In this document: in pieces, positions 11,661-23,620 of the stretch
Layout of the letters: each line of letters begins with the position of its first letter
How positions within the stretch are numbered: the stretch's first letter is position 1
NCBI GenBank assembly: GCA_024195585.1
Contig: SWBL01000058.1
Span: 62,001-126,000, forward strand
Direction: 5' to 3'
Source: Aureobasidium sp. EXF-3400
Taxonomy: Eukaryota; Ascomycota; Dothideomycetes; Dothideales; Saccotheciaceae
DNA length: 64,000 bases
Notes under the pieces: generated by a model
What the model saw: only the letters and a program-made list of their open reading frames with translations
Databases searched by the model: none
Told to the model about the DNA's origin: nothing
Translations under genes and position numbers: made by a program

Positions 11661-13918
11661 TCATTTGGGAGCCTTGTTTCTCTGCAAGCGTAAGCAAGTA
11701 GCGATATTGTAGAAGATATCAACATTGTTGTAGACACCTCCGAAGGCAGTCTGGCAAGGTCCCTGCGCGAAGACAGGAACATCAGTCAGCGAATGCACAC
11801 CCTGGTCCGCAGAAACAGGAAGAGTGCCATTGACCACAAAGCCAGTGACTGCATCGATGTAGTTGACATAGTAGTCGTTACTGCTAAAGCCAGTGATGTT
11901 GAGAGCAGGAATACGAGGTCCCTTCTTGTTGACGCGGTAGTCTTCACGGTGGTCGGGGAAGGTGGCAAGACCAGACTGCAGAGTATAGCGAGGGTCCCAG
12001 TTGACAGGGAAGTCGACACCAGCAGAGTAGACGAGGTTCTGGTCGCTGCCGATTGGGGCAGAGAAGTTGGCGCGCATGTACTGGCTCAAGCCCGACTGTT
12101 CGTAGGTACCGACGGCGTCTCTTTTCTTTCTGTCGCTTGACTGGGCATCCATGTACTTTGTGTCGACACTACCAGTGACGTCGAAGCCGTGACCGTGGTC
12201 AGCGGTGACTATGACAAGAGTATCGTCAAGTTCACCGATTTCTTCGAGGTGCTTGAGGGTGGCCTTGACAGTATCGTCGAGTTCGAGTAGTTCCCCGAGC
12301 GCTCGATTATAATCCATCGTGTGCATCATTTTGTCGATGGAGGCGGCTTCGGACATGAGGAAGAAACCCTTGTCGGGGTTGCGCTTGTGAAGGATATCGA
12401 TGGCCTTGAGGGTCATTTCCTTCAACCCTGGCTGGTCTGTAGCTGCTCCGCTGGTTCCATCAGGTGCTGTCTTGGGGATCTGGGTGTTGTTCTTGTAGAC
12501 ATTTCTGTCCAGCCACTTGGCCATGTTGGAGACGGAGAAAATTCCCAGAGTGCGCTCGGTGTTGGGGGCCTTTTGGAGAGCAGTGTTGTTCTGGACAAGA
12601 TTGTAGCCCTTGTTCGTGAATTCCTTATAGTAGTCTTTGCCTTGGAAGGACTTGCTGCTGGGCAGGAACTGTTCGGCACCGCCACCGAAGAGAACATCTG
12701 GTCCGGTCCAGTTTACCCAGGTATAGTTCGAGATTCCGTTCAATAACGAGTCAACGACGTTCCCATACTGTCCGCGCGCGCGAGTGTGGGCTATGCTATG
12801 TCAGAGATCATGATACAGGGAAGAGAATCTCCCTTGGCGAACTCACCGGTCAAAGCGCCAGGGGTGGCATCGGCGATGAAGGCAGTAGAAACAATACCAA
12901 CACCACCACCACGGACTTCATGGAAGAGCTCGGCAATTGATTGGATCTTGGGGTCATCGAGGGGGTCGGGAGATGAATCGGCATATACACCAAGAGCGTT
13001 GACGGAACTTTTATGACCGGTGTATAGGGCAGTAGCCGAGTTGGCAGAGTCAGTAATCATGCTGTCTATGCTATGGGTCATTCTAGAAGTGAGGGTACAG
13101 TCAGCATGTCGTTTCTAGATGTGGGGATGATAGAGGTAGAGACAAAAGTCGAAAGATCATCTGGTCTTTCGTCACCGTCGTCTTACGTACTGGTGACCCA
13201 ACACAGGAAACTTGTCCATGCTCATCTTTGTGATATACTTTCCGTTAATACTCTGATGGGCCAAAACTCGAGCGGCCGTAATCATCGAAGTCGTCATACC
13301 GTCACCGATAAACATGATAACATTCTTTGCTTTCTGCGAGATCTTGGTGTCACGAACAGTCCAGTTGGCCTGAGTAATACTTCCATTGGCGTAGGTAAGA
13401 GTTGCAATGTAGTTTCCGGGCTCGTACAAGGCAACTTTTCTGTAAGCCTTGGCGGCAACCTTGACCATTGAAGGTGTCTTTGCAGCCTGTGCGAACAGAT
13501 CCTCATACCAAGTAAAGTTCCATCTTTCAATAGCAGGTTCGGCGATCTTGAAGTATGAAGCGGCGTTCTTGCAGTCCTTTTGAGCGCCGTCTTTAGCGAT
13601 AGTGAAGGTGAACTTTTCGTCGGGAGTCGAATAGCCAGGGACGACTTCACTTCCGTTCTGTGGTGCGTGAACCTGAGCGGAGGTAAGTACCAAAGGTCGG
13701 ACATAGTGGCTTGGACAAAGTCAAGGGGGCGGACTGACCTCGAGACGGATATCGAACCATTGACCGGGCAGAAAGTCAGACTGATCAGGTGGGTATACGC
13801 AGCCTAATGTCGGGCAAGCACCGAGGCGCTGGAAAGTCTGAGCGGATGCCTGGCCAATGATGGCCGTGGCGCAAACGACACAAGCAGTGCTGAGACGCAT
13901 ATTCGAATGAAAGTGCAA
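11661..13918 (-). CDS. Secreted alkaline phosphatase
   Basis: Metal-dependent phosphomonoesterase of the classical alkaline phosphatase family. Four exons (13918-13739, 13672-13191, 13082-12847, 12790-11661) give 675 aa, and each junction restores a conserved motif. An N-terminal signal peptide (MRLSTACVVCATAIIGQASA) begins either at the first ATG (13918) or six codons later (13900). Catalytic elements: IMFIGDGM (metal-binding Asp), DSANSATALYTGHKS (nucleophilic Ser in D-S-A), TADHGHGFD (metal-binding Asp and His) and HSLTDVPVFA (metal-binding His). Two introns join GHQ to MTHSIDS and LT to AHTRARGQ, both invariant-looking regions. No C-terminal GPI signal is obvious, so it is probably secreted for phosphate scavenging. 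Confidence 0.9.
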
Positions 13919-13972
13919 GACGAGTGAGTATGTGACCTACACTTTTTCTTCCAGAGCTTGGAGCTACAGTAC

Positions 13973-13979
13973 CTTTATA
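13973..13979 (-). promoter_or_regulatory. TATA-like box of the alkaline phosphatase gene
   Basis: On the minus strand this reads TATAAAG, about 55 bp upstream of the first ATG at 13918. Position and sequence fit a TATA element, but fungal promoters often lack a defined one. Confidence 0.35.
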
Positions 13980-15069
13980 GCGATCTACTACATGCCCCCG
14001 AAATACTGCCTTTACAGATACCTCATCACAATTGAGCCAATCAACTAAGCCAGCAGTGCCATGCATTTGCACCTTCACGACGATATCGCGTGGTGAACGA
14101 CGCGAGAGGGAACAGTCCACCGTTTCCTCCCGCGTGTGCCAAGTGGCGAGGCGTTCATAATGCGGTCTTGTCGATAAAAGAGTTCGGAAGTTGGTAGGAT
14201 GTTTTGGTGAAGGAAGTGAGGTTGCTGCGGGAGTCAAAGGGTCTGCCAAGGCTTGGCGGACGGCGGATTCGAGGGAGGCTTCATGGAGAGTTGCTTGTCG
14301 TTTCCTTGCATGAAGCGTTTCGAACCAATCGCCTGGAGCACGTGTGCTGGTCGCATATCATCCACCTTCCTTGTTGGAGAGACGGCTGGTTCCCACGGCT
14401 TTGTGGCTGTAAGGCTGGTCGCAGAGCATGTCACTTATACGCGGTATGTCATGCGAGTATGCGTGCTTGTACCTGATCTGCTCATTGGCTTCTTTGTTCC
14501 AAGACAGCGTCACCTCGGCTATCTTGTGCTTTCCTTCGAGTGATGGCACGAAGCTTGGAGACCAGTAGCCTCTCGTCGCGCCTTGCCTCAGTTGACAAAA
14601 AACTTGGCATTGACGCCAATAGTCATTCGAACAGGGTCGTACCTCTGGCCACAGTTTCGGACAGGACGAACCTCGATAATGTGTTCATTAGCGACCGGGT
14701 CCAGATTTACATGCATTCATAAGCCTTCCTTCTTCCTACGTCTTCAATTGCTCTTGGTTGAAACTCCTTCTGACAATTGTTTTGGGTCCACATCTTATCA
14801 CACTTTCATGGAGGAGTTCAGATCTGGTCGGGACCGAAGACTGACACTAATTCTAAAAGACTAGCTTTACATCTGCTTCAGATCAACAAAAGACGTTCGA
14901 CAGCATGACACAAATAGTGAACACAACGTTCAGCTCGCAGAACATCGAGTAAATGCTCACCTCACCATTATAGTCGTTGCAGGTCGGTCAGAAAGGTCAT
15001 TGATCAAAGATGCGGAGGATTATTCTTGCATTCAGAATCCTCTAGACAGAAAGTGGCCTCTTAGCGTTA

Positions 15070-15425
15070 TAGGTAACCGGAAAACACGATTTATCTTTAA
15101 GATGGTTATTAATAGATTGCGCAGCGAAGGCTTAGATATATATGCTGATATACTATAACATAATAGTCTAAATTAAAGCGCATCTTTTGACGTAGCTATA
15201 TTAACTATCTAATAAGTATTAAGCGATATATTATACGTTTACGTCAAAACCGTATAGAAATAGAATCTTGCGATAGTTTCTTCGATAAAATGCGACAGAT
15301 TTCGTAAAAACATGTTTTTTGATTTTTTACTACCTATAACGAACGAGGGACACTTTGAAAAAACTCTAGATACATCTCTAAGCTTATTGCTATCTATTTA
15401 AGCCTTTATAACTAGAAAACTAGCT
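15070..15425. repeat. AT-rich, TpA-rich block (possible RIP-degraded repeat relic)
   Basis: Base composition drops sharply compared with both sides. The block is dominated by TA, TAT and ATA steps with scattered CG dinucleotides left intact, and it contains no open frame. This resembles sequence altered by repeat-induced point mutation, which converts CpA to TpA in duplicated DNA. With only one copy in view I cannot prove repeat origin. Confidence 0.4.
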
Positions 15426-15675
15426 ATGTGCGTTAAAATAATGGCCTCTAAACACAAAATGCAACAATCGTGTTTTATGGTCACCCACAACGCCAAGGGG
15501 TCGTTTTCAGTCCAGAGGATCCTGAATGCAAGAATAATTTCCGATGGTCTGTGCGTCGGTTTCTCCGTCACCGCAACTTCTCCGCTTCCGCTCTTGTCTT
15601 CTACTCCGTACCTATCCTTTTTGTTCATGAGCATTTTCCGACAGATTTTCGGGACAGCCGCGCTTCAAACTTGGT

Positions 15676-18131
15676 ATGGCAGACTCAATCAACGAAGTGA
15701 CACTTCCGACTAGCAGTCCGCATCGTGTATTAGAGCAGACTGGCTCGCGAAAACGTCAGAAGGTTACGCGAGCTTGCGATGCATGCAAGTCGAAAAAGAA
15801 GAGGTGCACCGGCGAACAACCGTGTATTCCATGCCTCAGAGCGAAAGCAAGATGCACTTATGAGGCTCAATATAATAGAGGTGCGTGAGAAAGGCTTCAA
15901 ATTGAGTTGCAAAGCAAAAACACGATACGTGTAACGTCAAGAGCTTGCGGAAAAGTTGTGCCTATCTTGTTCCGTGTTTCTTTTTGAGTCAAAACATCAA
16001 ACATTTCATCTTACCACGTACTGACGTAACAAAAGGTATTGCTGTGCCTCCTTCCCCAGCATTGTCAGCAGCCTCACGACACCAAATTCTATCTACCCCT
16101 GTGGCACCTATACCTCGGACTCCGGCAACCAATCATAACTTGTCCACCAATGTCCAATCTTCCCAACATAAAGACAGTGCAAGTAACAGGCATCAGTTCG
16201 CTTCAGAGACTTCGCCATTGCCCATTGAGCTAGACCGCGGTACAGCTCGGACTATACCAGTATTAGCACATGACTTTTCCTCTGATGCGACCGATCATGA
16301 TCCGATACTAGTCTCCGGAAGACTGACGCCAGAACTTGACACGACCATCGATGGACAGTATCTTGGACCTTCGAGTGCTCAGTCCTTCTTGGGCAAAGCA
16401 CTGCAACGCCATGAGCGCGAAGCGATGCAGAATCCAGTCACGAGTCGCGAAACACATGTTGAGACAGAGACATCAACCCTGTCATTCGGTGATGCCAAAG
16501 TCAAACAGCCAGACATTTCGAAATTTGCTTGGCCTGAACACAGAACTGCCACAATGCTTCTTGAGCGATTTTTTGAGTTTGCATCACCAACATACCGATA
16601 CATGCACGAGCCCTCCATGCAAGATTGGTTGGAACGAATGTATAACAAAGCTGATGTTCCCATCGCGACTCAAGCTTGTATTCTACTCATGTTTGCCTCG
16701 GCCTGTGTGTTCACTGTTGACCGCTATGGCGATCTAGTCGATGCAGACCATCAAGGCTGGGAATCGAGCGAGATGTATTACCAGAAAGCTGAAGATTTGC
16801 TATCGCAAGAAACTGGTCCACCACGCCTCGAGTCTGTTCAAGCTAGGTTTGCTGCTGTTCAGTACTTGCTGTCATCCTCGAGACCCAACAAAGCCTTGTT
16901 TACCTTCGGTACGATGATAACACTCATGCAAACACTAGGCATGCATCGGAAGCAGAGCGAAAGAGCTGGCGGCTCCAGAGTCGACTCGATCATCTTCGAA
17001 GTGCGCAGACGATTGTTCTGGTGCGCTTTCACCCTGGACAAGTATTTGAGCATTGTCATGGGCCGCAGTCCTCTCCTCCACGTTGACTTCACGAACCAAA
17101 CACTTCCGAGAATTGTCAACGATGAGGACCTTACTCCAAAGGGTGTTCGACAACATATGCCAGCGCATGGCCGAGACTCTCTGCTACACGCCACTCGTGC
17201 TCATGTCGAGATCGGTCTAATCCTAGCTAGAGCCTCGCAAGAGCAGAATCGCTTGCCCACTACTACTGGGCGCATTCATGTCGAAGCAGCTCTTCGAGGA
17301 AGCCAGGAAATCCGCGATTGGCAATCCAGACTACCGCCGATGATGTCGGGCGCCATCCATCCTGGCAGTCTGATACCATGTTTCCGGCGTCAACACGGCA
17401 TCCTTACACTTGCGCGGCTTCATGCAATCATGTTTGTCACTCGCCCTCTTCTTCTGCGAGACCTTTCGATAGATCTTCTAGGACCGGAAGTCCGAGAGTA
17501 TCGCGACCATCTTTCTTCCTGCATATGTGCAGCACGAGAGACTGTTGAGAGTGTCATTGGTTCAGCGCGACATCGAGTGCTATATCCCGCTTTCTGGTTC
17601 TCACAATACGTTGCATTCTCCGCCATCTCGATCATCCATATCTACATCATACAACTGAGCCGCAAGCGCATACCCGCTGACTTATTCGACGCGACCTCTT
17701 GCGAGAGAGATTCAATGCACATCAAAACTTTATACGAGCTTGCACTTGTGGGACAAAAGTGCCTAGCCGAAGCAGGAGTTAACAGTGCACCGGTTTGGCG
17801 ATACGGCCCCATCCTCGAGAGTCTTTCTGCACAGACAAACCGGTACATCACGTCTAAAACGAATAGTTTGGCTCATGACAATGAAGGTTCGGTGCCACAG
17901 ATGACTCATATATCAAAAACGAGTCGCATTGAGCAACTCACAGGCCGAGTTGATCAATCATCAACGGATGCGCCACACGATTTCGCCATCCCTTCATTTG
18001 AGATGGATGCAACGTGGACGAGCGGATACGAAAGTCTCTGGGACGATCTGGTGGCTGGGAATATTACAGAAAACAATCTGACCATGGACTTCTGGCCGCA
18101 ATTCGATAATCTGCCAATTGGTATGTCTTGA
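15676..18131 (+). CDS. Zn2Cys6 transcription factor with fungal_trans domain
   Basis: Binuclear zinc-cluster regulator, 766 aa, two exons (15676-15880 and 16036-18131). Exon 1 encodes the whole zinc cluster (CDACKSKKKRC...C-x2-C-x6-C), preceded by the basic RKRQKVTRA. The 155-nt intron is long for this window and falls right after the cluster (AG/GTGCGT donor, AAAAG acceptor). The body has a fungal_trans domain with RRLFWCAFTLDKYLSIVMGR (about residues 410-430) and DLTPKG. The acidic, aromatic C-terminus (TMDFWPQFDNLP) looks like an activation region. Targets are unknown; no metabolic gene is directly adjacent on the same strand. Confidence 0.9.
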
Positions 18132-18223
18132 TGACCTCGACGACTCCACTTTTCATGCTCACCATCGGTTGCTAGGTTTCAATTTCCAATGAACAGCCTT
18201 TGTGAGTACGAATCAACTGGATA

Positions 18224-19017
18224 CTACAGCACGTCTTCGTCGATATCATCGCCGTAAGAACAGGTGATGATGTCCAGATATCTCTCGCAGTACCGATCCA
18301 GCAGGTCCTCGACATCTTCGTAAATCTCAGGTGGTTGTACGTGACCAACGCGAGTCGCCCATCGCCAGCTCCAATCCCCGGAGTAGTCCTTGCGCCAACA
18401 CAACCAGCAACCGCCCCAATCGCCGCTTCTATACCTCCCATGAACAGAATTACAGTCGGCGTATAATCCAGACTCCACAGTCCCGTCAAACTCTCCAGTT
18501 CATCAGGTGCGAAAAAAGGGCGTTTGAGCTCCCAGAGAGGCATGTGCAAGCCACTGAATGCATCCGGAATTTGCGAGTTAGTTGACGGCAAAGCGGGTCC
18601 CTTAAGCGCATCTGTAAGTGCGCAGAGTTGCTTGAAGTCGTCAGGAAGGGTCACTGCATCGGTTTCCCGGGTAGCACGCTCTCGGAGAATTGCTTCGATT
18701 TCAACAAATATCTTCAGGCGTTCTCCTTCCGGTAGAGGCGCTTTGGTACCATCGTCAATCAGCGCATACAGGTCGGCGCTGCTCTTGATGGGTTGGGGCA
18801 GGGGTTTACCACCGTAGGTGAACCATTCTTCGCGGCGGATAGTATCGAGCTCTTCGAAATCGGTGGTGTCCGGTGATATACCGTGGATCTCGAACAACTT
18901 GGCCAGGCATTTCTGTTTCATGCCCAGAACACGCGAGCGGTGGAGCTCAAAGGAGGTACGCAGGTCGGCGTCGACAGCCTCGAGAAACATGTTGAGGGTT
19001 TGCAGGATAGACACCAA
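18224..19017 (-). CDS. Hypothetical protein with DWSWR motif
   Basis: Unknown function. The first 179 codons run from 19017 in one frame. The conserved-looking end (WLCWRKDYSGDWSWRWATR to the acidic GDDIDEDVL) is in another. A 50-nt intron (18478-18429, GTGGAG...TATAG) joins them, giving about 247 aa; the donor is weak, so the boundary is tentative and a frameshift is an alternative. It shares the unusual DWSWR element and a similar C-terminal layout with the gene at 35265-36209, so the two look like distant paralogues. The last segment faintly recalls SMI1/KNR4-type proteins, which I cannot confirm. No signal peptide or membrane segment. Confidence 0.55.
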
Positions 19018-20137
19018 GATGACTGGACCTTGGCTGAACAGTCTGCGGGTTTGGTAGGAGCTTCTTTATCATTAGGAACTGAAATAGCTCGCGTCTGCCT
19101 GGATGAGAGACGCGATGAATCCTTCGGATCAAACATCAAGCGCACTGATCAATCACCTGCCGAAGCTTTTCCGAGGACCTCGACTGATTGTTCACCTGTG
19201 TACTCTACTCCCATCCGGTGCTTCCTTGAGACGTTTGATAATGTTCACAAAGGTAATTGAATGTCTTGAGCTCATGCTATCTGCTCAACTGTTTGCTTCC
19301 TATCCCCATCTTTCTGAGCCCCCTTTGTGGTTCTCTTTGTCCTCAATATTTCTGGTTCGCGTACAATCTTCTCTTTGCACTTGTCTTCGGAAAGATGTTC
19401 TCCATTGTATTCGTTTGTCATCCCATCGGCTGGATGAGACAGCTGTGACTGAGGTATCGCGTGGAGCTGTAGAGTCACCGGATCCAGGATTGCCGACCAT
19501 GTCGCAAAGGCCGTTGCGGGTCACCCAGGTGTATCGGTAGGTTGGTCGTCTTGAGGGGCTAGGTCCAAGAAGCGAAGGGCTGTCGAGTGTAGAAATCAGC
19601 CGGTAGAACAACCGGGCATCGATTAGAGTTGGTGGGAGGTTGAGCAGGACTGTGCCTTCGAATGCGCTACCGGAGCACTTGGAATGGGTATTCTACCTGG
19701 GTGAACTCCAGCAGCATACGCGCAATGGGCTATTGGGGTGGTACAGAACCAGATGGCGAGAGTACCAAAGCATGACAGTCTGTTGATAAAGAAGGGGGTA
19801 AGAGAAAACGTTGCCAGTGGAATTTTGCATCTTGATGTGGCGTAGTTCTTCCTTTTGCTTGGAAGAGACGTGGAAGGAGATTGGAATCATATCACCGAAA
19901 GATTTGCTAGTCATGAAATGACGAAATTTGCGAGTCGAGCTTGAGTGAATGAGTTGTTAACTCGCCGCACGCAACATACCAATTTTCGTGCCACAACACG
20001 AACTCGAAGTCCCAAGGTTTCACTCGCAACACAAAACCTTCTCAACAAAGACAATTTCTTCTCAGCAAACACAAATTCACCGCAGCAAACGCAACTCCTT
20101 TCCCAGCAAACTCGCATCTTCCTGGACATACTGCACC
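19018..20137. other. Intergenic region with a possible coding remnant
   Basis: About 1.1 kb between divergent genes. Most has no recognisable content. A minus-strand stretch at about 19340-19700 reads like protein and is listed separately. Confidence 0.4.
19340..19700 (-). other. Possible unannotated exon or gene remnant (minus strand)
   Basis: The minus-strand frame contains LLNLPPTLIDARLFYRLIS followed by PTYRYTWVTRNGLCDMVGNPG, which has protein-like composition rather than random translation. A GTAGAA...CACAG intron could attach an upstream hydrophobic, signal-like segment (about 19710-19800), but no ATG is in frame there. It may be a decayed gene or a small secreted protein whose first exon I cannot place. 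Confidence 0.25.
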
Positions 20138-20903
20138 ATGTCCGCTCCTCAAGACATCCGAAACACCGATGCTGGCGCTGACGCCGACTTGTTCTCGCAG
20201 ATAAGTGACTCTCTTGTCCTCAAAGATGCGACGACTTTCATCGTCTCAGTGATCTAATGATTCTGTCATGACCCAGGACGCTGGTGACGATTCCACTTCT
20301 GCGACCCATGCCGGCCCTCAAGCAGGTCACCAAGACCCCGATGATCCCATCGGTAACCCAGACCCCCTCCCTCTTGGCTATAGCCTGGATCCCTGCGCGA
20401 GACCTGGCGCCTACGACCACCTGCCCGCTTACCCCGGCATCAATCCCAATCAGAATCTGGAGAATATGTTCAAAGCCTTTACCGAGATTATGCTCAACGA
20501 CTTCGAGCAAGGCAAGAATGCAGCTGCCGAAAGTATGGCTACCGTACTGCTCGACTGGGCTCAGCTACCTCTTCTCTATCGCGCTTACTGCCACATCGTG
20601 AGTTATTCCATGCTCGAGCACATTTCCCGGTGAATTTCGTGTTTGGTATACAACACCTTAAAGAATGAGTACAACACTGATGATGAGCAGATCCTTGCCC
20701 ACGGACCTGGCGACAGACTCTATCATGCCCGTCAGGCTGTCTCAGTCGCTCAGCAGGGTGTCAAAGACCGCGGCGACGACTTCATCGGCGAGAAGATTGT
20801 CGAGGTGCTTGCTGAGGCTGAGCAGACCCTCCAGGACGTTCTGGACAGTGGCTTGTATGCCAAAACACAGACTGACGATGATGAGGAAGCAGAGGGCGCA
20901 TGA
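20138..20903 (+). CDS. Small hypothetical protein
   Basis: Unknown function, about 212 aa. Three exons are proposed: 20138-20215 (MSAPQDIRNTDAG...), 20277-20597 and 20664-20903. The second intron is clear (GTGAGT donor, AAAG acceptor, 66 nt). The first has a good branch site (ATCTAATG) and CAG acceptor, but the donor is weak (GTCCTC), so exon 1 is provisional. The middle is Pro/Asp-rich (DDPIGNPDPLPLGYSLDP). The C-terminal part is helical and acidic (EKIVEVLAEAEQTLQDVLDS), ending in DDDEEAEGA. It looks soluble and intracellular. Confidence 0.55.
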
Positions 20904-21778
20904 AGAAAAGACTATGTCACGTCAAGAGGTGCCCTAGGATGATAGCAGCTTCCGGTTGCTCGATGATCGCTACGATCTGACCAAGATGTGCGCCTTTGTG
21001 ATGTTTCAAATTGCTATCGGTGGAATTGATGAAAGGGGCAGAATGTGAAAGCAGATCAGAGAAGTGCGAAAAGTCTTGGTCTCACAGTGAATTGAACCCT
21101 AGTTATAACCAGTCACCGTATCAATAGACGTAAACAAAGCTGTTCAACTTTGTTTATCTTACGCTCTGCTCTTTTTGCACAGAACACACTTTTCCCTATA
21201 CCAACCCCATAGAGGCATGTTACTACCGCAAAGCAAAGTAAAAAAGAAGCAAAAAGAGTCGTTATGCCTTGCGGCGCGGACATGGCTTACTGTGGCCCTA
21301 GCTGCCTCCCGTAGTGCAGCCGGCCGGCAGACCCACCGTATGGCTGCGCGGCGTACGGGTTAACCACTTACACTATCCTTCCCACTCAGGTGCGCAACCC
21401 ACAGGGGAGACCCAAACTTTTTGGTTTATATAGTCTGCTTCCGAAATGTTCCCTCACAAACAATTACACACTTCATTTACATTGCAACAGTCGATCATCA
21501 CAACTGCATCAAGAGATCGCATGGCAGTGAAGAGCCTCCAAGAATGGTGGTCACCTGGAAGGTGACTGAAGTCAACGGAGTCGATTGAACTCGCGGTCTG
21601 ATCGCTGTTTTCGCAGTCTGGCCCTCTTGAGATGTTTGATGCCGGTGTACATGCTGATGACTGACAGATTTGCGCATGTTGTTATGAGAGATTTCCAACC
21701 ACAAGGAACCAGGGGTATGATGAACGATTATGACTCGGATTGTCATTGCAAAGCCACGTCCAAATCACAGCATCCTGA
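20904..21778. other. Intergenic region
   Basis: About 875 bp of convergent intergenic DNA. A GC-rich patch around 21280-21360 was checked for a tRNA fold and none was found. Nothing else is supportable. Confidence 0.4.
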
Positions 21779-22570
21779 TCAAGTACTTCGGTTGAGTCGT
21801 ACCTCTGTGCGGCGCAAGACATACAGGTGATGCATGACCGGAGGTCTGTGGACAGTGTCATTGGGATCAGGCGGCTGCTCGATCTTTTCATGCCTTTCCA
21901 TACCCCAGAGCTCGCTCGGGCGAGGCAGTTCTTCCGTGGTAGTCTCGTCGTCCATGTGTGAGAAACGGGAGGCTGAGTAGCTGAGTACAACCCATGGACA
22001 GCCAGGTTTCGCGAGGTAAGCTAGATGAATGGCCAGGATATCCAGTGGATAGACAGCTACCTCGGTCAAGTGGCATGAACGACTCAACCTGCTGATGTTG
22101 AAAAGATATGGCAGTCTCACTAACACGTCTTCCGAACAAGATATGGCATCTGACGTCGACTTGTCGATTATTAAATCGTATCCCTTGCCAGATCCTTCAA
22201 AGTTTAGGACTTGTGACGCGGATAGTAGGTCCAAAGTTGACCAGCGGCACTGCTCCCTTCCGGCTTCTGAAGAGCAAAGTATTTCATACTCGTGCTGACG
22301 ATTCTTCTTGATTACCACCTCTGAGTAATCCACATTATGAATTTGCTGCGGCGAGTCCACCAGATCCCGTAGTTGCATCGACAAAGCAGAAGATCCACAT
22401 CCGATATGCAATACTTGTGGCCGCCTTTTCAGTCCAGTCCTCTCAGCAATTGCTCGCTTCAACCAAGGTTCCAGCACCGTAAAATCGGCCAGCCATTCGA
22501 AATTATCTTCTTTGGTGAATCGTTTGTTCCAATATTCGAGGTCGCCGAATGATGGAGTGGAGGTCGGCAT
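21779..22570 (-). CDS. EEF1A-type lysine methyltransferase-like protein
   Basis: SAM-dependent class I methyltransferase of 263 aa, one exon. N-terminal YWNKRF and FEWLADF are typical of the METTL13/EEF1AKMT4 group. Motif I is VLHIGCGSSALS (about residues 53-64), an acidic post-I residue follows in NVDYSEVVI, and motif IV is GYDLIIDKSTSDAI. The end (PPVMHHLYVLRR) also fits that group. The likely substrate is elongation factor 1A or another protein lysine, by family analogy only. Cytosolic. Confidence 0.75.
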   Translation of the reverse strand: MPTSTPSFGDLEYWNKRFTKEDNFEWLADFTVLEPWLKRAIAERTGLKRRPQVLHIGCGSSALSMQLRDLVDSPQQIHNVDYSEVVIKKNRQHEYEILCSSEAGREQCRWSTLDLLSASQVLNFEGSGKGYDLIIDKSTSDAISCSEDVLVRLPYLFNISRLSRSCHLTEVAVYPLDILAIHLAYLAKPGCPWVVLSYSASRFSHMDDETTTEELPRPSELWGMERHEKIEQPPDPNDTVHRPPVMHHLYVLRRTEVRLNRST

Positions 22571-23017
22571 TTTTTGGTGGCTTGATAAAACTCGTCATCA
22601 GGCTTCGCGAAATTCTTTGGGAGGAAGTGGCTCCGGAGGACGCATATAGACCAAGTGGCCATTTCGATGTCCAAAGTCGGTCAAAATTCGTGGCTCAGGC
22701 GGCAGCAGCGTTTCACGTCGCCAAAATAACGCTCAGCGTAGCGCTTGAGGACTCTCCAATCGCTCATTCCGATACAGGTGACATCCCCTTCTGCAAATCC
22801 ATTAGAATGGCCGCAGTAAGCGCCCAGCGTTCAGGGAGGTACATGCAAGTGACCAACCAAAAATGATATCTGGAACAAGTGATTGCCAAACGTCTCCTGG
22901 ACCGAATCTCAGGCGTGCCATATCACCCCTGTATAAACTCTGCAATATCTCTTCCATCTCTTCTTTCCTTACGGTTCGATATCTCTTTCAAAATCATAAA
23001 AATCGCTCGAGTACAAG
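22571..23017. other. Divergent promoter region
   Basis: About 450 bp between the methyltransferase and the small membrane protein. No gene seen. Confidence 0.4.
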
Positions 23018-23620
23018 ATGAATTTGACCATGAAAGCATCATGGCTACAACACCCGTGGTGCCTCTACATTTGCTGGCTCCTCCAATTTCCGGCAGTCTG
23101 TTCGCTAGCTCTTGTCGGCCTCCTTCTTCTTGTCTTAAGTGATGGGCCACTCGAAGCTGACGTGTATGTATACCATCCACCCATGCTTCTATCGTATATT
23201 TCCCAACGCTGACCATTGCCTTCCCGAAGGCTAATCAAATTGGCGCTCTCCTACATCATGATTGGCTTGTATATCTGTCAACCCATCGCGTACTTCACGA
23301 ACCGTCTCACAGCTACACATATGCTGTGGATGCAAGTCTACGAAAGTGTGTACATGACTTTCCTCGGCGCTCCGATAATCCCATCGTCGAATTTCTGGTC
23401 GATTAGCGATTTCCTAGTATGGATTGTTATGATTGCAGTCTAGTAAGTTTGTCGCGACGGAGGACTGGGGTCTTTGACTAAGAGCCACTAACACGCGCGG
23501 CACAGTGTCTCCTTCTATATTCTTCTGGCCAGAAGTGTTCTCATCTGGTATCAATTACGCAAAGAGTCAGAGGGCTCTATAGCACTGAAGGATGGAGCAA
23601 ATATGGAAGCTACTGTCTAG
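23018..23620 (+). CDS. Small membrane protein of unknown function
   Basis: About 157 aa in three exons (23018-23163, 23230-23442, 23506-23620). Both introns have GTATGT or GTAAGT donors, and the second has a CACTAAC branch site. Four hydrophobic segments are visible: FPAVCSLALVGLLLLVL, LALSYIMIGLYICQPIAYF, FLVWIVMIAV running into exon 3, and SFYILLARSVLIW. The C-terminal tail is hydrophilic. I recognise no family. The exon joins keep the hydrophobic pattern intact, which supports the model. Confidence 0.6.

Larger units (their letters stand above)
13919..15675. other. Long gene-poor intergenic region
   Basis: About 1.75 kb between two divergent genes. The first kilobase shows only short unconvincing frames. 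The last part contains a markedly AT-rich block (separate entry) just before the Zn2Cys6 gene. Confidence 0.5.

Noticed and set aside
20138..20276. AT-AG (U12-like) first intron for the hypothetical gene at 20138
   Set aside because: The ATAAGT site would be in phase, but it lacks the ATATCC consensus of U12 introns; a GT-AG alternative exists.
21280..21365. GC-rich patch that might have been a tRNA
   Set aside because: No acceptor stem, T-loop consensus or anticodon arm could be built.
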